In this document: in pieces, positions 1 through 9,883 of the stretch
How the letters are laid out: each line of letters begins with the position of its first letter
Position numbering within the stretch: the stretch's first letter is position 1
Origin: JANXAZ01 sp964504655
GTDB lineage: Bacteria; Pseudomonadota; Alphaproteobacteria; Geminicoccales; Geminicoccaceae
Length of the DNA: 25,612 nt
Assembly: GCA_964504655.1 (NCBI GenBank)
Contig: CAZDFD010000064.1
Location: 1 to 25,612, forward strand
Direction of reading: 5' to 3'
Notes under the pieces: generated by a model
Told to the model about the DNA's origin: nothing
What the model saw: only the letters and a program-made list of their open reading frames with translations
The model's database searches: none
Made by a program: the position numbers and the translations under genes

Positions 1-1334
<1,334 letters not shown>

Positions 1335-1338
<4 letters not shown>

Positions 1339-2411
1339 CGGAAGGTCTTCCGCGGATCGAACGCGTCGCGGACCGCCTCGCCGACGAACACCAGAAGCGA
1401 GAGCATCAGCGCCACCACGGCGAAGCCAGTGAGCCCGAGCCAGGGCGCCTGGAGATTGTTCTTGCCCTGCGCGAGGAGCTCGCCCAGCGAGGGCGAGCCC
1501 GGGGGCAGGCCGAAGCCCAGGAAGTCGAGCGAGGTCAAGGTGGTGATCGAGCCGTTGAGCACGAACGGCAGGAAGGTCAGCGCCGAGACCATGGCGTTCG
1601 GAAGGACGTGGCGGACCATCAGGACAGGGTTCGAGGCACCGAGCGCCCGAGCGGCGCGCACGAAGTCGAGGTTGCGGGCGCGCAGGAACTCGGCACGGAC
1701 CACGTCCACGAGCGCCATCCAGGAGAACAGCAGCATGACACCCAGAAGCGTCCAGAAGCCCGGGGCGAGGAACGAGGCGATGATGATCAGGAGATAGAGG
1801 ACCGGCAGCCCGCCCCAGATCTCGAGGAAGCGCTGCAGGCCGAGATCGACCCAGCCGCCGAACCAGCCCTGGATCGCCCCCATGGCGACGCCGATCAGCG
1901 AGCTCGCGAGGGTGAGGGTGAGGCCGAACAGTACCGAGATGCGGAAGCCGTAGATCACCCGCGCCAGCACGTCGCGCGCCTGGTCGTCGGTGCCGAGCCA
2001 GTGGCGGGCGTCGGGCGGCGAGGGGGCCGGCCCGGGGATGTCCTTGACCACGGTGTCGTAGCGGTAGGGGACCGGCGGCCAGAAGATCCAGCCCTTCTCC
2101 TCGATCAGTGCGCGGACCTCCGGGTCGTGGTAGTCGGCCTCGGTGTCGAAGAAGCCCCCGAAGCGGGTCTCCGGATAGGCCACGAGGAACGGCACGTGGA
2201 ACGCGCCGTCGTAGCGCACGAGGAGCGGCCGGTCGTTGGCGACGAGCTCGGCCAGGAGGCTCAGGAGGAACAGGCCGAGGAAGATCCTGAGGCTCCACGC
2301 GCCGCGCCGGTTGCGCTCGAAGTTGGCGAGCCGGCGGCGGCCGATCGGGGTCAGGCGCAGCGGGGCGCCCAGGAACCACACCCGCTCGCGGCGGACCACC
2401 GCGCCGCCCAT
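1335..2411 (-). CDS. yejE: Peptide ABC transporter permease YejE
   Basis: This inner-membrane permease pairs with YejB in the YejABEF importer. It has 358 residues. An N-terminal membrane segment around residues 40-60 is followed by a long periplasmic loop, then the MetI-like permease domain. The EAA cytoplasmic loop that docks on the ATPase is visible as RAARALGASNPVLMVRHVLP. The sequence WLGTDDQARDVLARVIYGFR is typical of DppC/YejE-type permeases. The ATG lies 4 bases after the yejB stop and the stop overlaps the yejF GTG, so the genes are tightly coupled. I see no truncation. Confidence 0.95.
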
Positions 2412-2415
2412 CGCC

Positions 2416-3531
2416 TCAGGCCGCCCGCGCCTCGAAGTCGATCCGCGGATCGACCAGAACGTAGGTGAGGTCGGACACGATCTTCATGACGAGGCCGAGG
2501 AGCGTGAAGATGTAGAGCGTCCCGAACATCAGGGGATAGTCTCGGTTGAGGGCAGCCTCGTAGCCCAACAGCCCCAGGCCATCGAGCGAGAAGATGATCT
2601 CGACCAGCAGGGCACCGGTGAACAGCATGCCGACGAAGGCGCCCGGAAAGCCGGCGATCACGATCAGCATGGCGTTGCGGAACACGTGGCCGTAGAGCAC
2701 CCGGCGCGGGGCGAGACCCTTGGCGCGCGCGGTGGTCACGTACTGCTTGTTGATCTCCTCGAGGAAGCTGTTCTTGGTGAGCATGGTGAGCGTCGCGAAC
2801 GAGCCCACCAGCATGGCGCCCACCGGCAGCACCATGTGCCAGAGATAGTCGAGGATCCGTGCCGGCCAGGCGAGCGTCGCCCAGTCGTCGGAGACGAGCC
2901 CCCGCAGCGGGAAGATCTGCCAGTAGCTGCCGCCGGCGAAGAGCACGATCAGGAGCAGCGCGAGCAGGAAGGAGGGGATGGCGTAGCCGACCACGATCAC
3001 CCCGCTCGTCCAGACGTCGAAGGCGGTGCCGTCCCTGACAGCCTTGCGGATCCCGAGCGGGATCGCCACGAGGTAGGTCACGAGGGTGGTCCACAGGCCC
3101 AGCGAGATCGAGACCGGCATCTTCTCGAGCACGAGCCCGATCACGGTACGATCGCGGAAGTAGCTCGTGCCGAAGTCGAAACGCAGATAGTCGCCGAGCA
3201 TCTTCAGGAAGCGCTCGTGCATCGGTCGATCGAAGCCGAACTGCCGCTCGAGCTGGACGATGAGCTCGGGCGGCAGGCCCTGGGCGCCGCGATAGGCCCC
3301 CTGCGGACCACCCTGCTGCTGCTGGCGCGACTCGAAGGCGGGGCCGGTCTCGCCCGCCCCGCCGCCGCCGGTCAGCCGGGCGGTAGCGCCGGCGCCGCGG
3401 CCCGAGAGCTCCGAGATGATTTTTTGGACCGGGCCGCCCGGGGCCGCCTGGATGACGACGAAGTTGACGAGCAAGATGCCCAGGAGCGTCGGGACGACCA
3501 GGAGCAGGCGGCGGAGGACGTAGGCGAGCAA
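2416..3531 (-). CDS. yejB: Peptide ABC transporter permease YejB (TTG start)
   Basis: This is the second permease of the YejABEF importer, 371 residues. It opens with the family's typical first helix (MLAYVLRRLLLVVPTLLGIL). A glycine- and glutamine-rich periplasmic segment at about residues 45-85 is an insertion characteristic of YejB relative to DppB. The MetI-like domain then follows, with EAA loop TTARAKGLAPRRVLYGHVFR. The only start that preserves the first helix is TTG, 6 bases after the yejA stop. No strong ribosome site precedes it, so translation probably depends on coupling to yejA. Confidence 0.95.
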   Translation of the reverse strand: MLAYVLRRLLLVVPTLLGILLVNFVVIQAAPGGPVQKIISELSGRGAGATARLTGGGGAGETGPAFESRQQQQGGPQGAYRGAQGLPPELIVQLERQFGFDRPMHERFLKMLGDYLRFDFGTSYFRDRTVIGLVLEKMPVSISLGLWTTLVTYLVAIPLGIRKAVRDGTAFDVWTSGVIVVGYAIPSFLLALLLIVLFAGGSYWQIFPLRGLVSDDWATLAWPARILDYLWHMVLPVGAMLVGSFATLTMLTKNSFLEEINKQYVTTARAKGLAPRRVLYGHVFRNAMLIVIAGFPGAFVGMLFTGALLVEIIFSLDGLGLLGYEAALNRDYPLMFGTLYIFTLLGLVMKIVSDLTYVLVDPRIDFEARAA

Positions 3532-3537
3532 GGGGGC

Positions 3538-5391
3538 TCAGCGCGCCACCAGGCCGAGCGCCCGGCGCCGCTCCTCGAGCGCGCGCTCCTTGGCCGGGTC
3601 GATCCACCAGGCGAAGATGTCGATCCCGTAGCGCGGCTGGGTCGGCGCCCGGGCGAGCTTGTCCCAGGCGGCGATCCAGGTTTCGCGATTGTGCCAGTGC
3701 GGGATCACGTAGTGGCCCCAGATCAGCACCCGGTCGAGCGCCCGGGTGGCGGCCACGAGGGCCGCCCGGTCGGGCGCCTGGATGATCGCGTCGACGAGCC
3801 GGTCGGCGACCGCCAGCTCGAGGCCGATCAGGTTGCGCGAGCCGGGCTCGCGGGCCGCCTTCGAGCCCCAGAAGCTGCGCTGCTCGTTGCCCGGCGAGAG
3901 GCTCTGCGGAAAGAGCCCCACCACCATGTCGAAGTCGAACTCCTCCAGCCGCCGCTCGTACTGCGCGTCGTCGACCGCGCGGATCCTGGCCTCGACACCG
4001 AGCCGCTCGAGATTCTTGACGAAGGGGCCGACGATCCGCTCGAATAACCCGCCCTGGTCGAGCAGGATCTCGAAGCCGACCGGCCGGCCGGTCGCCGTCT
4101 CGACGAGCTTGCCGCTGCGGACCTCGTAGCCCGAGGCGCGCAGGAGCTCGACCGCCTTCCTCAGATTGTCGCGGATGTTGCCCGAGCCGTCGGTGCGCGG
4201 TGCCTCGTAGACCTTCTCGAAGACCTCGGCCGGCAGCTCGCCCGCGAACGGCTCGAGCAGCGCCCGCTCGGCCGGGCCGATCGGCTGGCGCGCCCCGAGA
4301 TCGCTGTTCGGGAAGTAGCTCTCGGTCCGGAAATAGTTGTCGTAGAACAGATTCTTCCGGGTCCACTCGAAGTCGAAGGCGTAGCCGAGCGCCTCCCGCA
4401 GGCCGCGGTTCTGGAACACCGGCCGGCGCAGATTGTAGACGAAGCCCTGCATGCCGCTGCCGCCCTCGCGCGGGATCGCCTCCCGGCGCAGGAGGCCGGC
4501 CTCGACCGCGCGGCCGGTGTAGCCCGTGGCCCAGAAGCGCGAGCTGTTCTCGATCCGCAGATCGAACTCGCCGGCCTTGAGGGCCTCGAGCGCGACGTTC
4601 GGGTCGCGGAAGTAGATGTAGCGCAGCTCGTCGTAGTTCTGCCGCCCGCGCTGCACCGGCACTTTCTCGCCCCAATAGTCCTTGACCCGCTCGAGCGTGA
4701 TCGAGCGCCCGGGATCGACCGTCTTGACCCGGTAGGCGCCGGAGCCGAGCGGCGGCTCGAGGGTGGTCTTCTCGAAGTCGCGACCCTCCCAGTAGTGCCG
4801 AGGCAGGACCGGCATCTGGCCCACGATCAGCGGCAGCTCGCGGTTCGTAGTGCCGTCGAAGACGAACCGCACGCGCCGCTCGCCTTCCGCCACCGCCTGG
4901 ACCACGTTGGCGTAGTAGGCGCGGTAGAAGGGCTCGCCCTTGGTCTTCAGGGCCTCGAGCGTGAACACCACGTCCTCGACGGTGACCGGGCGGCCGTCGT
5001 GCCAGCGCGCCTCGGGGCGGAGCGTGAAGGCGACCCAGGAGCGGTCGGCCGGCATCTCGATGGTCTCGGCCAGAAGCCCGTACTCGCTGAACGCCTCGTC
5101 GAGGTTCTGGATTGTGAGCGATTCGAACGGCAGGCCCGAGCCGGCGGCATCCGTGCCCTTGAGGATGTAGGGGTGGAGATTGTCGAAGGTGCCGATCGCG
5201 GCGAGGGTCAGCCGCCCCCCCTTGGGCGCGTTCGGGTCGGCGTAGGGCAGATGCGCGAAGTCCGCCGGCAGCTCAGGCTCGCCGTGCATGGCGATGCCGT
5301 GCACGGGCCGCACAGTCTCGGCCCCGGCCGGCGTCCCGAGACCAGCCGCCAGGATCGCGAGGAGCATCGCGCCGCGCACCGCAGGGTTCAT
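3538..5391 (-). CDS. yejA: Periplasmic peptide-binding protein YejA
   Basis: This is the extracellular solute-binding protein (SBP family 5) that delivers peptides to YejBE. In enterobacteria the Yej system imports microcin C. It has 617 residues, with a Sec signal peptide at residues 1-24 (MNPAVRG followed by a hydrophobic core, cleavage after PAGA). The mature protein begins with a YejA hallmark (MHGEPELPADFAHLPYADPN, then APKGG). The SBP5 signature region lies around residues 130-150 (LRPEARWHDGRPVTVEDVVF). A good ribosome site (GGAGGAG) sits about 7 bases before the ATG. It is the first gene of the yej set, 76 bases downstream of hisN on the same strand. The natural substrate cannot be read from the sequence. 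Confidence 0.96.
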   Translation of the reverse strand: MNPAVRGAMLLAILAAGLGTPAGAETVRPVHGIAMHGEPELPADFAHLPYADPNAPKGGRLTLAAIGTFDNLHPYILKGTDAAGSGLPFESLTIQNLDEAFSEYGLLAETIEMPADRSWVAFTLRPEARWHDGRPVTVEDVVFTLEALKTKGEPFYRAYYANVVQAVAEGERRVRFVFDGTTNRELPLIVGQMPVLPRHYWEGRDFEKTTLEPPLGSGAYRVKTVDPGRSITLERVKDYWGEKVPVQRGRQNYDELRYIYFRDPNVALEALKAGEFDLRIENSSRFWATGYTGRAVEAGLLRREAIPREGGSGMQGFVYNLRRPVFQNRGLREALGYAFDFEWTRKNLFYDNYFRTESYFPNSDLGARQPIGPAERALLEPFAGELPAEVFEKVYEAPRTDGSGNIRDNLRKAVELLRASGYEVRSGKLVETATGRPVGFEILLDQGGLFERIVGPFVKNLERLGVEARIRAVDDAQYERRLEEFDFDMVVGLFPQSLSPGNEQRSFWGSKAAREPGSRNLIGLELAVADRLVDAIIQAPDRAALVAATRALDRVLIWGHYVIPHWHNRETWIAAWDKLARAPTQPRYGIDIFAWWIDPAKERALEERRRALGLVAR

Positions 5392-5467
5392 GAAGGGGCT
5401 CCTCCGGCTCGCCTCGACCGCGTGCGGAACCTAGTGACGCGGGCGCGCCGGGGAAAGCCGCCGCGGT

Positions 5468-6253
5468 TCAGGGTCCCGCGAGCAGCTCGAGGACGCGGGC
5501 ATGCAGTCGAGCGTCGCCGGCCGCCACCATGCGCTGGTCGGAGGCGAGCCCCGGCGGCCGTCCCGCCCAGTCGGTGAGACGGCCGCCGGCACCCTCGACG
5601 ACCGGCACCAGCGGCAGCACGTCGTAGGGCTCGAGGTCGGCCTCGACCACGAGGTCGACGAAGCCCAGGGCGAGGAGCCCCGCCCCGTAGCAGTCGCCAC
5701 CCCAGATCGCCTGGCGGACGCCGGCGAGCACGCGATCGAACGCGGCCCGCTCCACCGGTGCGTGGAACATCTGCGGGCTCGTGCAGCTCAGGAGCGCTCG
5801 GGCCGGCTCGGCGCAGGCGCGGGTCCGGCAGGGCCGACCGTTCCAGAGGGTGGGCGCCCCCGCCACCCCGAGCCAGCGCTCCTTGAGGATCGCTTGGTCA
5901 ATCACGCCCAGGACCGGCCGGCCCTCGCACAGGAGGCCGATCAGCGTCCCGAACAGCGGGCGGCCGCAGACGAAGGACTTGGTGCCGTCGATCGGGTCGA
6001 GCACCCAAACGTGCTCGGCCTCGGTTCGGGTCCGGCCGTGCTCCTCGCCCAGGATCCCGTGCTCCGGGAAGCTCGCCGCGATCAGCTCGCGCATGACCGC
6101 CTCGGCCTCGCGGTCGGCGATCGTCACGGGGCTCCGGTCGGCCTTGGTGTCGACCGCCACCGGCGTGCGGAACCAACGCCGCTGGATCTCGCCGGCGGCG
6201 TCCGCCAAGCGGTGGGCGAGCGTCACGAGCTCCGGGTGGACCGCCTCGGCCAA
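5468..6253 (-). CDS. hisN: Histidinol-phosphatase, inositol-monophosphatase family (HisN type)
   Basis: It probably hydrolyses L-histidinol phosphate, the penultimate step of histidine synthesis, in the cytoplasm. With the TTG start it has 261 residues. Inositol monophosphatase motifs are all present: metal-binding GEE at 69-71, DPIDGT at 86-91, and WGGDCYG at 184-190 followed by DLVVEADLEPYD with the last metal-binding Asp at 211. The segment ADRSPVTIADREAE is typical of the HisN branch rather than SuhB or CysQ. No ATG is available. TTG at 6253 lies 8 bases after the cytochrome gene stop; GTG at 6226 is an alternative with GGAG close by. The reading frame stays open upstream through the cytochrome gene, but that extension is spurious. 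Confidence 0.88.
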   Translation of the reverse strand: MAEAVHPELVTLAHRLADAAGEIQRRWFRTPVAVDTKADRSPVTIADREAEAVMRELIAASFPEHGILGEEHGRTRTEAEHVWVLDPIDGTKSFVCGRPLFGTLIGLLCEGRPVLGVIDQAILKERWLGVAGAPTLWNGRPCRTRACAEPARALLSCTSPQMFHAPVERAAFDRVLAGVRQAIWGGDCYGAGLLALGFVDLVVEADLEPYDVLPLVPVVEGAGGRLTDWAGRPPGLASDQRMVAAGDARLHARVLELLAGP

Positions 6254-6261
6254 GGCCAGGC

Positions 6262-6801
6262 TCAGCCGCCCGGAAGGGGTGCCGGGCTGTCGGACAGGGA
6301 GCGCAGATAGGCGATCAGGTGCGCACGCTCGTCCGGCTTGGCGATACCGGCGAAACTCATCTTGGTACCGGGTGCGTAGGCCTTGGGGTTGGCGAGGAAG
6401 GCGTCGAGCGACTCGTAGCTCCACTCGCCGCCGGTGCCGAGCAGCGCGGCCGAGTAGCCGAAGCCCTCGACATGGCCCTTCTTCGCGGCGACCACGCCCC
6501 AGAGGTTGGGGCCGACGCCGTTCTTGCCGCCCTTCTCGAAGCTGTGGCAGGAGGCGCACTTCTTGGCTGCGGCCTTGCCGGCCTCGGGGTCGGCGGCCGC
6601 GAGCCGCTGGCCGATCGGCGCGGACGGTGCAGCCGCGGCCTCCTCCGGGGCCGGCGCCGCCGGCGCCGCCACCTGGAACGCGCGCTCCTTGGGCACGTGC
6701 GGGCGGTAGAGCATGTCGGCCAGGACCGCCGAGCCGACACCGACGATGCCGGCGGTCAGGATCGCCGCGGCCAGCTTGTTGCCTTCGAGAGAGGATGCCA
6801 T
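6262..6801 (-). CDS. cycM: Membrane-anchored cytochrome c, CycM/c552 type
   Basis: This is a class I c-type cytochrome that probably carries electrons from the bc1 complex to terminal oxidases while tethered to the periplasmic face of the inner membrane. It has 179 residues. An uncleaved N-terminal membrane anchor spans about residues 9-28, then an Ala/Pro-rich linker (43-65) leads to the cytochrome domain. Heme is attached at CASCH (82-86), and Met148 in KMSF is the likely sixth ligand. The ATG at 6801 is chosen because everything upstream in frame lacks domain character. It diverges from kdsB across 110 bases and precedes hisN by 8 bases. Confidence 0.92.
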   Translation of the reverse strand: MASSLEGNKLAAAILTAGIVGVGSAVLADMLYRPHVPKERAFQVAAPAAPAPEEAAAAPSAPIGQRLAAADPEAGKAAAKKCASCHSFEKGGKNGVGPNLWGVVAAKKGHVEGFGYSAALLGTGGEWSYESLDAFLANPKAYAPGTKMSFAGIAKPDERAHLIAYLRSLSDSPAPLPGG

Positions 6802-6911
6802 AGCTCGCGTCGTTCCCGCTCGTTGCCGCGACAAGTGCCGCCCGCCCGGGCCGCAGCGGCTTCGGGCGCCGGAGGTCGCCGCCGCTCCGGGCGGCGCTCG
6901 GAGTATGGGGG

Positions 6912-7691
6912 ATGACGCCCGAGCCTGCCAGCCGCGACACGAGGTCGCAAACCATCGTCCTGATCCCGGCACGCCTCGCCTCGACCCGGCTGCCCGGCAA
7001 GCCGCTGGCCCCGATCGCGGGTGAGCCGATGATCGTCCATGTCTGGCGGCGCGCGGTCGAGGCTGGCCTCGGCCGGGTGGTGGTGGCCGCCGGCGAGCCC
7101 TCGATCGTCGAGGCCGTCGAACGGGCCGGCGGCGAGGCCGTGCTCGTGGCCGAGGAAGTGCCCTCGGGCACCGACCGGATCTTCCTGGCGCTCGGCCGGC
7201 TCGACCCCGACCGCCGCTACGGCCGGATCGTCAACCTGCAGGGTGACCTGCCGACGGTGGATCCGGCCGACCTCGCCCGGGTGGTCGAGCCGCTCGATCG
7301 GCTCGGCTGCGACATCGCCACCATCGCCGTGCCGACCGAGGATCCTCTGGAGCGGGAGCGACCCAACTTCGTCAAGGCGGTGGTCAGCTTCCTGCCGGAC
7401 GACCCGAGCCTCGGCCGGGCGCTCTACTTCACCCGCGCGCCGGCGCCCACGGGCGACGGCCCGGTCTGGCACCACATCGGCATCTACGCCTTCACCCGAC
7501 CCGCCCTCGAACGGTTTTGCGCGCTCGAGGCAAGCCCGCTCGAGCGGCGCGAGAAGCTCGAGCAACTCAGGGCGCTCGAGGCCGGCATGACGATCGGCGT
7601 CAAGCTCGTGGCCACCGCCCCCTTCGGCGTCGACACGCCCGACGACCTCGAGCGCGCCCGCCGCATCCTGGGCCGTCCGTCCCGGAGCTGA
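6912..7691 (+). CDS. kdsB: 3-deoxy-manno-octulosonate cytidylyltransferase (CMP-Kdo synthetase)
   Basis: It activates Kdo with CTP to give CMP-Kdo for lipopolysaccharide inner-core assembly. It has 259 residues, which is normal for the family. Visible motifs are the nucleotide-binding IPARLASTRLPGKPL at residues 18-32, NLQGDLP in the centre, and HHIGIYAF. The C-terminal part ends with GVDTPDDLERAR, typical of KdsB. The ATG is preceded by GGAG 8 bases upstream. Its TGA overlaps the ribosome site of pheA, so the two are probably co-transcribed. Confidence 0.96.
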   Translation: MTPEPASRDTRSQTIVLIPARLASTRLPGKPLAPIAGEPMIVHVWRRAVEAGLGRVVVAAGEPSIVEAVERAGGEAVLVAEEVPSGTDRIFLALGRLDPDRRYGRIVNLQGDLPTVDPADLARVVEPLDRLGCDIATIAVPTEDPLERERPNFVKAVVSFLPDDPSLGRALYFTRAPAPTGDGPVWHHIGIYAFTRPALERFCALEASPLERREKLEQLRALEAGMTIGVKLVATAPFGVDTPDDLERARRILGRPSRS

Positions 7692-7702
7692 GGAGCCCCG
7701 CC

Positions 7703-8587
7703 TTGCCGACCTCCCACCCATCCGCCGAGCCCGGCGGGGCGAGCCCGCCCGATCGCCGGATCGCCTTCCAGGGCCTGCCCGGGGCCTACTCGCACATGGC
7801 CTGCCGGGAGCACCATCCCGACCTCGAGCCCCTGCCCTGCCATTCCTTCGAGGACGCCTTCGCCGCCGTGCGCGAGGGCGAGGCCAGGCTCGCCATGATC
7901 CCGGTCGACAACTCGGTCGCCGGTCGGGTGGCCGACGTCCACCATCTCCTGCCGCGGGGCGGGCTGCACATCGTGGCCGAGCACTTCCAGAGGGTGAACC
8001 ACCAGCTCCTGGGCGTTCCCGGTGCCAGCCTCCAGACGATCCGCGTGGTCGAGAGCCACGTGCACGCGATCGGCCAGTGCCGCGCCTTCCTGCGCGCGCA
8101 CGGATACCGGGCGAAGGTGGTGGCCGACACCGCGGGCGGCGCCGCCGAGGTGGCCGAGGCCAAGGATCCGGCCCGGGCCGCGATCGCCTCGCGGCTGGCG
8201 GCCGAGATCTACGGCCTCGAGATCCTCCGCTCCGACATCGAGGACGCCGAGCACAACACCACCCGCTTCCTCGTGCTCGCCCGCGAGCCGCGCTGGCCGA
8301 GCCCTGGCGACGGCCCGCTCGTGACCACCTTCACCTTCCGGGTCCGCAACCGCCCGGCCGCGCTCTACAAGGCGCTCGGCGGCTTCGCCACCAACGGCGT
8401 CAACATGGTCAAGCTCGAGAGCTACATCGACGGGGCGTTCGCCCAGGCACAGTTCTACGCCGACATCATGGGCCATCCCGAGGACGACCGGGTGCGCCTC
8501 GCGATGGAGGAGCTGCGCTTCTTCTCGCACAATGTCGAGATCCTGGGCGTCTATCCGGCCGACCCGTTCCGCGAGCGGGTGGGCTGA
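7703..8587 (+). CDS. pheA: Prephenate dehydratase
   Basis: It converts prephenate to phenylpyruvate in phenylalanine synthesis. The protein is monofunctional, without a chorismate mutase domain, and has 294 residues. The catalytic domain covers roughly 19-195 with FQGLPGAYS at 22-30, DNSVAGRV at 69-76 and the catalytic TRF motif at 187-189. A C-terminal ACT regulatory domain (about 209-284, NRPAALYKALGGF then NMVKLESY) suggests feedback control by phenylalanine. The start is TTG, supported by AGGAG at 7691-7695 with a 7-base spacer. This ribosome site overlaps the kdsB stop. Earlier in-frame starts lie inside kdsB and add only low-complexity residues. Confidence 0.95.
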   Translation: MPTSHPSAEPGGASPPDRRIAFQGLPGAYSHMACREHHPDLEPLPCHSFEDAFAAVREGEARLAMIPVDNSVAGRVADVHHLLPRGGLHIVAEHFQRVNHQLLGVPGASLQTIRVVESHVHAIGQCRAFLRAHGYRAKVVADTAGGAAEVAEAKDPARAAIASRLAAEIYGLEILRSDIEDAEHNTTRFLVLAREPRWPSPGDGPLVTTFTFRVRNRPAALYKALGGFATNGVNMVKLESYIDGAFAQAQFYADIMGHPEDDRVRLAMEELRFFSHNVEILGVYPADPFRERVG

Positions 8588-8596
8588 GCCGGAGGG

Positions 8597-8627
8597 GCTC
8601 CCGACCGCCCGTGGGGCGGCCGGGAGC
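8597..8627. terminator. Bidirectional hairpin between pheA and the RTX gene
   Basis: A 14-bp stem (8597-8610 with 8614-8627) has one mismatch and a 3-base GTG loop. It sits 10 bases after the pheA stop and 7 bases before the end of the convergent RTX gene. No T-tract follows on either strand, so it fits an intrinsic-like or processing hairpin shared by both transcripts. The function is inferred from structure and position. Confidence 0.6.
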
Positions 8628-8633
8628 GTGCGC

Positions 8634-9605
8634 TCAGGTGAGCACCTGGTCGCCCGACAGATTGTCCACACCCTTGATCACGAGGGTGTCGACATTCTCC
8701 GCCCCGGTGCCGAACAGCTGGCCGAGGTCGATCTCGAGCGAGCCGCCCTTCTCGCGCACGAACTGGTCGTTGTCGTCGAGCCGCTCGTCGTCGCCGAACA
8801 CGTCGGTGAGCGACAGCCCGGACTCGGTGAACAGCGCCGAGAGATCGATCAGATCTTCGTCGTCGTCGAAGTCCTTGATCTCGTCGTCGCCGCTCTTGAG
8901 CCCAATCACGAAGGTGTCGTTGCCGTCGCCGCCCTCGAGGTCGTCGTCACCGCGCCCACCGTCGAGGATATCGTCGCCGTCGCCGCCGTCGAGCTTGTCC
9001 TTGCCACCCTTGGTCTCGTCGTCGCCGTAGTCGATGGCGTCGCCGTAGAGGATGTCGTCGCCGTCGCCGCCGTCGAGCGTATCGTCGCCGCCCTGGGCGC
9101 CGTCGCTCATGTCGTCGGCGTCGCCCACGAGGGTGTCGTTGCCGGCATCGCCCTTGAGCGTGTCCTTGCCGCCCTTGCCGCCCGACATGGTGACCGCCTC
9201 GCCGCGCAGCGTGTCGGCGTCGTCACCGCCCTCGAGCTTGTCGTCGCCACCCTTGGCGTCGGTCATGTCCTCGGCGGCCTCGCCGTGGATGGTGTCGTCG
9301 CCGTCGCCGCCCTTGATCGTGTCCTTGCCACCCTTGGCGTCCTCGCCGAGGTTCCCCGAGTCGCCGACGAGCGTGTCGTCGCCCTCGTTGCCCTCGATCT
9401 TGTCGCTGCCCGCCTTGTTCTGCTTGCTCTGCGTACCGTTGATGTCCCCCAACACCAGATCGTTCCCACCGCCGGCCTTGATGTCGTCGTTGCCGAGCTC
9501 ACCCACGATCGTGTCGGCGTCATCTGTCGGCACACCGGAGACATTGCCGGACACGTTGCCCGGTTTGATCGAGTCGTTCTTGTTCGAACCCAGAACCAAG
9601 GCCAT
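8634..9605 (-). CDS. RTX-type calcium-binding protein with a ~27-residue repeat
   Basis: This is a strongly acidic 323-residue protein of the hemolysin-type calcium-binding (RTX) family, presumably secreted. Nonapeptide-like motifs (GGDGDDTL, GNDTLVGD, GGDGDDIL) are arranged in a higher-order repeat starting near residues 64, 91, 118, 144, 171 and 199. Each unit has two GGxGxD-like strands plus a spacer such as GDADDMSDGA. The array ends with NDTFVIG and DFDDDEDLIDLSALF, a common RTX capping segment. No N-terminal signal peptide is visible, which fits type I secretion through a C-terminal signal, but no secretion genes lie in the window. GGAGGA precedes the ATG by 7 bases. Its biological role is not evident. 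Confidence 0.85.
   Translation of the reverse strand: MALVLGSNKNDSIKPGNVSGNVSGVPTDDADTIVGELGNDDIKAGGGNDLVLGDINGTQSKQNKAGSDKIEGNEGDDTLVGDSGNLGEDAKGGKDTIKGGDGDDTIHGEAAEDMTDAKGGDDKLEGGDDADTLRGEAVTMSGGKGGKDTLKGDAGNDTLVGDADDMSDGAQGGDDTLDGGDGDDILYGDAIDYGDDETKGGKDKLDGGDGDDILDGGRGDDDLEGGDGNDTFVIGLKSGDDEIKDFDDDEDLIDLSALFTESGLSLTDVFGDDERLDDNDQFVREKGGSLEIDLGQLFGTGAENVDTLVIKGVDNLSGDQVLT
8928..9416 (-). repeat. Tandem ~81-bp coding repeats in the RTX gene
   Basis: Six imperfect units encode the ~27-residue RTX repeat, with spacings of 27, 27, 26, 27 and 28 residues between unit starts. At DNA level this appears as recurring GTCGTCGCC / GCCGTCGAG blocks on the plus strand. The units differ in the spacer sequence but keep the glycine and aspartate positions. 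Confidence 0.75.
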
Positions 9606-9883
9606 GAGGTGTCCTCCGCATTTCGTTGCTGCCGTCGCCACGGCCCGGAGCCGGCGCGTCGATCGGAGCTAGCCGCCGCCGCGACCCGAGTCACTCGCCG
9701 GCAAGCAGAATCGGCGCGAACAAGCACCCGGCTACGCGAAGATCGTGTCCGGAGGTCGGTCCGCGCGCGCAGGGCGATCGTGCGACCGGCCGCGGGACGC
9801 AGCGGGCCGGCCCGAGATCAGCGCGACGAGGCCGCTCGGACGGGTCTCCGTACCGCCGGACGGAGGCCCGCCCGGCCGCCCCA
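9606..9883. other. Intergenic region upstream of the RTX gene and downstream of mutT
   Basis: In these 278 bases I see no reading frame with protein character. It holds the RTX ribosome site, presumably its promoter (no convincing -35/-10 pair found), and the hairpin after mutT at 9841-9870. Confidence 0.5.
9841..9870 (-). terminator. Hairpin downstream of mutT
   Basis: An 11-bp inverted repeat (9841-9851 with 9860-9870, one mismatch, 8-base loop) begins 14 bases after the mutT stop on the minus strand. No T-run follows. It is a candidate end for the ppiC-argJ-mutT transcript. Confidence 0.45.

Noticed and set aside
2351..4675. A 774-codon minus-strand open frame overlapping yejA, yejB and yejE
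   Set aside because: It runs in another frame across real genes and its translation is Arg/Pro/Ala-rich without domains, which is typical of shadow frames in high-GC DNA.
6254..7171. N-terminal extension of the HisN frame through the cytochrome gene and into kdsB
   Set aside because: The extension overlaps two well-supported genes and has random high-GC composition. The phosphatase fold is complete from 6253 downward.
8934..9470. GTC/GCC-rich repeated DNA that might be taken for a CRISPR or satellite array
   Set aside because: The periodicity follows codons of the RTX repeat, the units are imperfect and there are no separate spacers.
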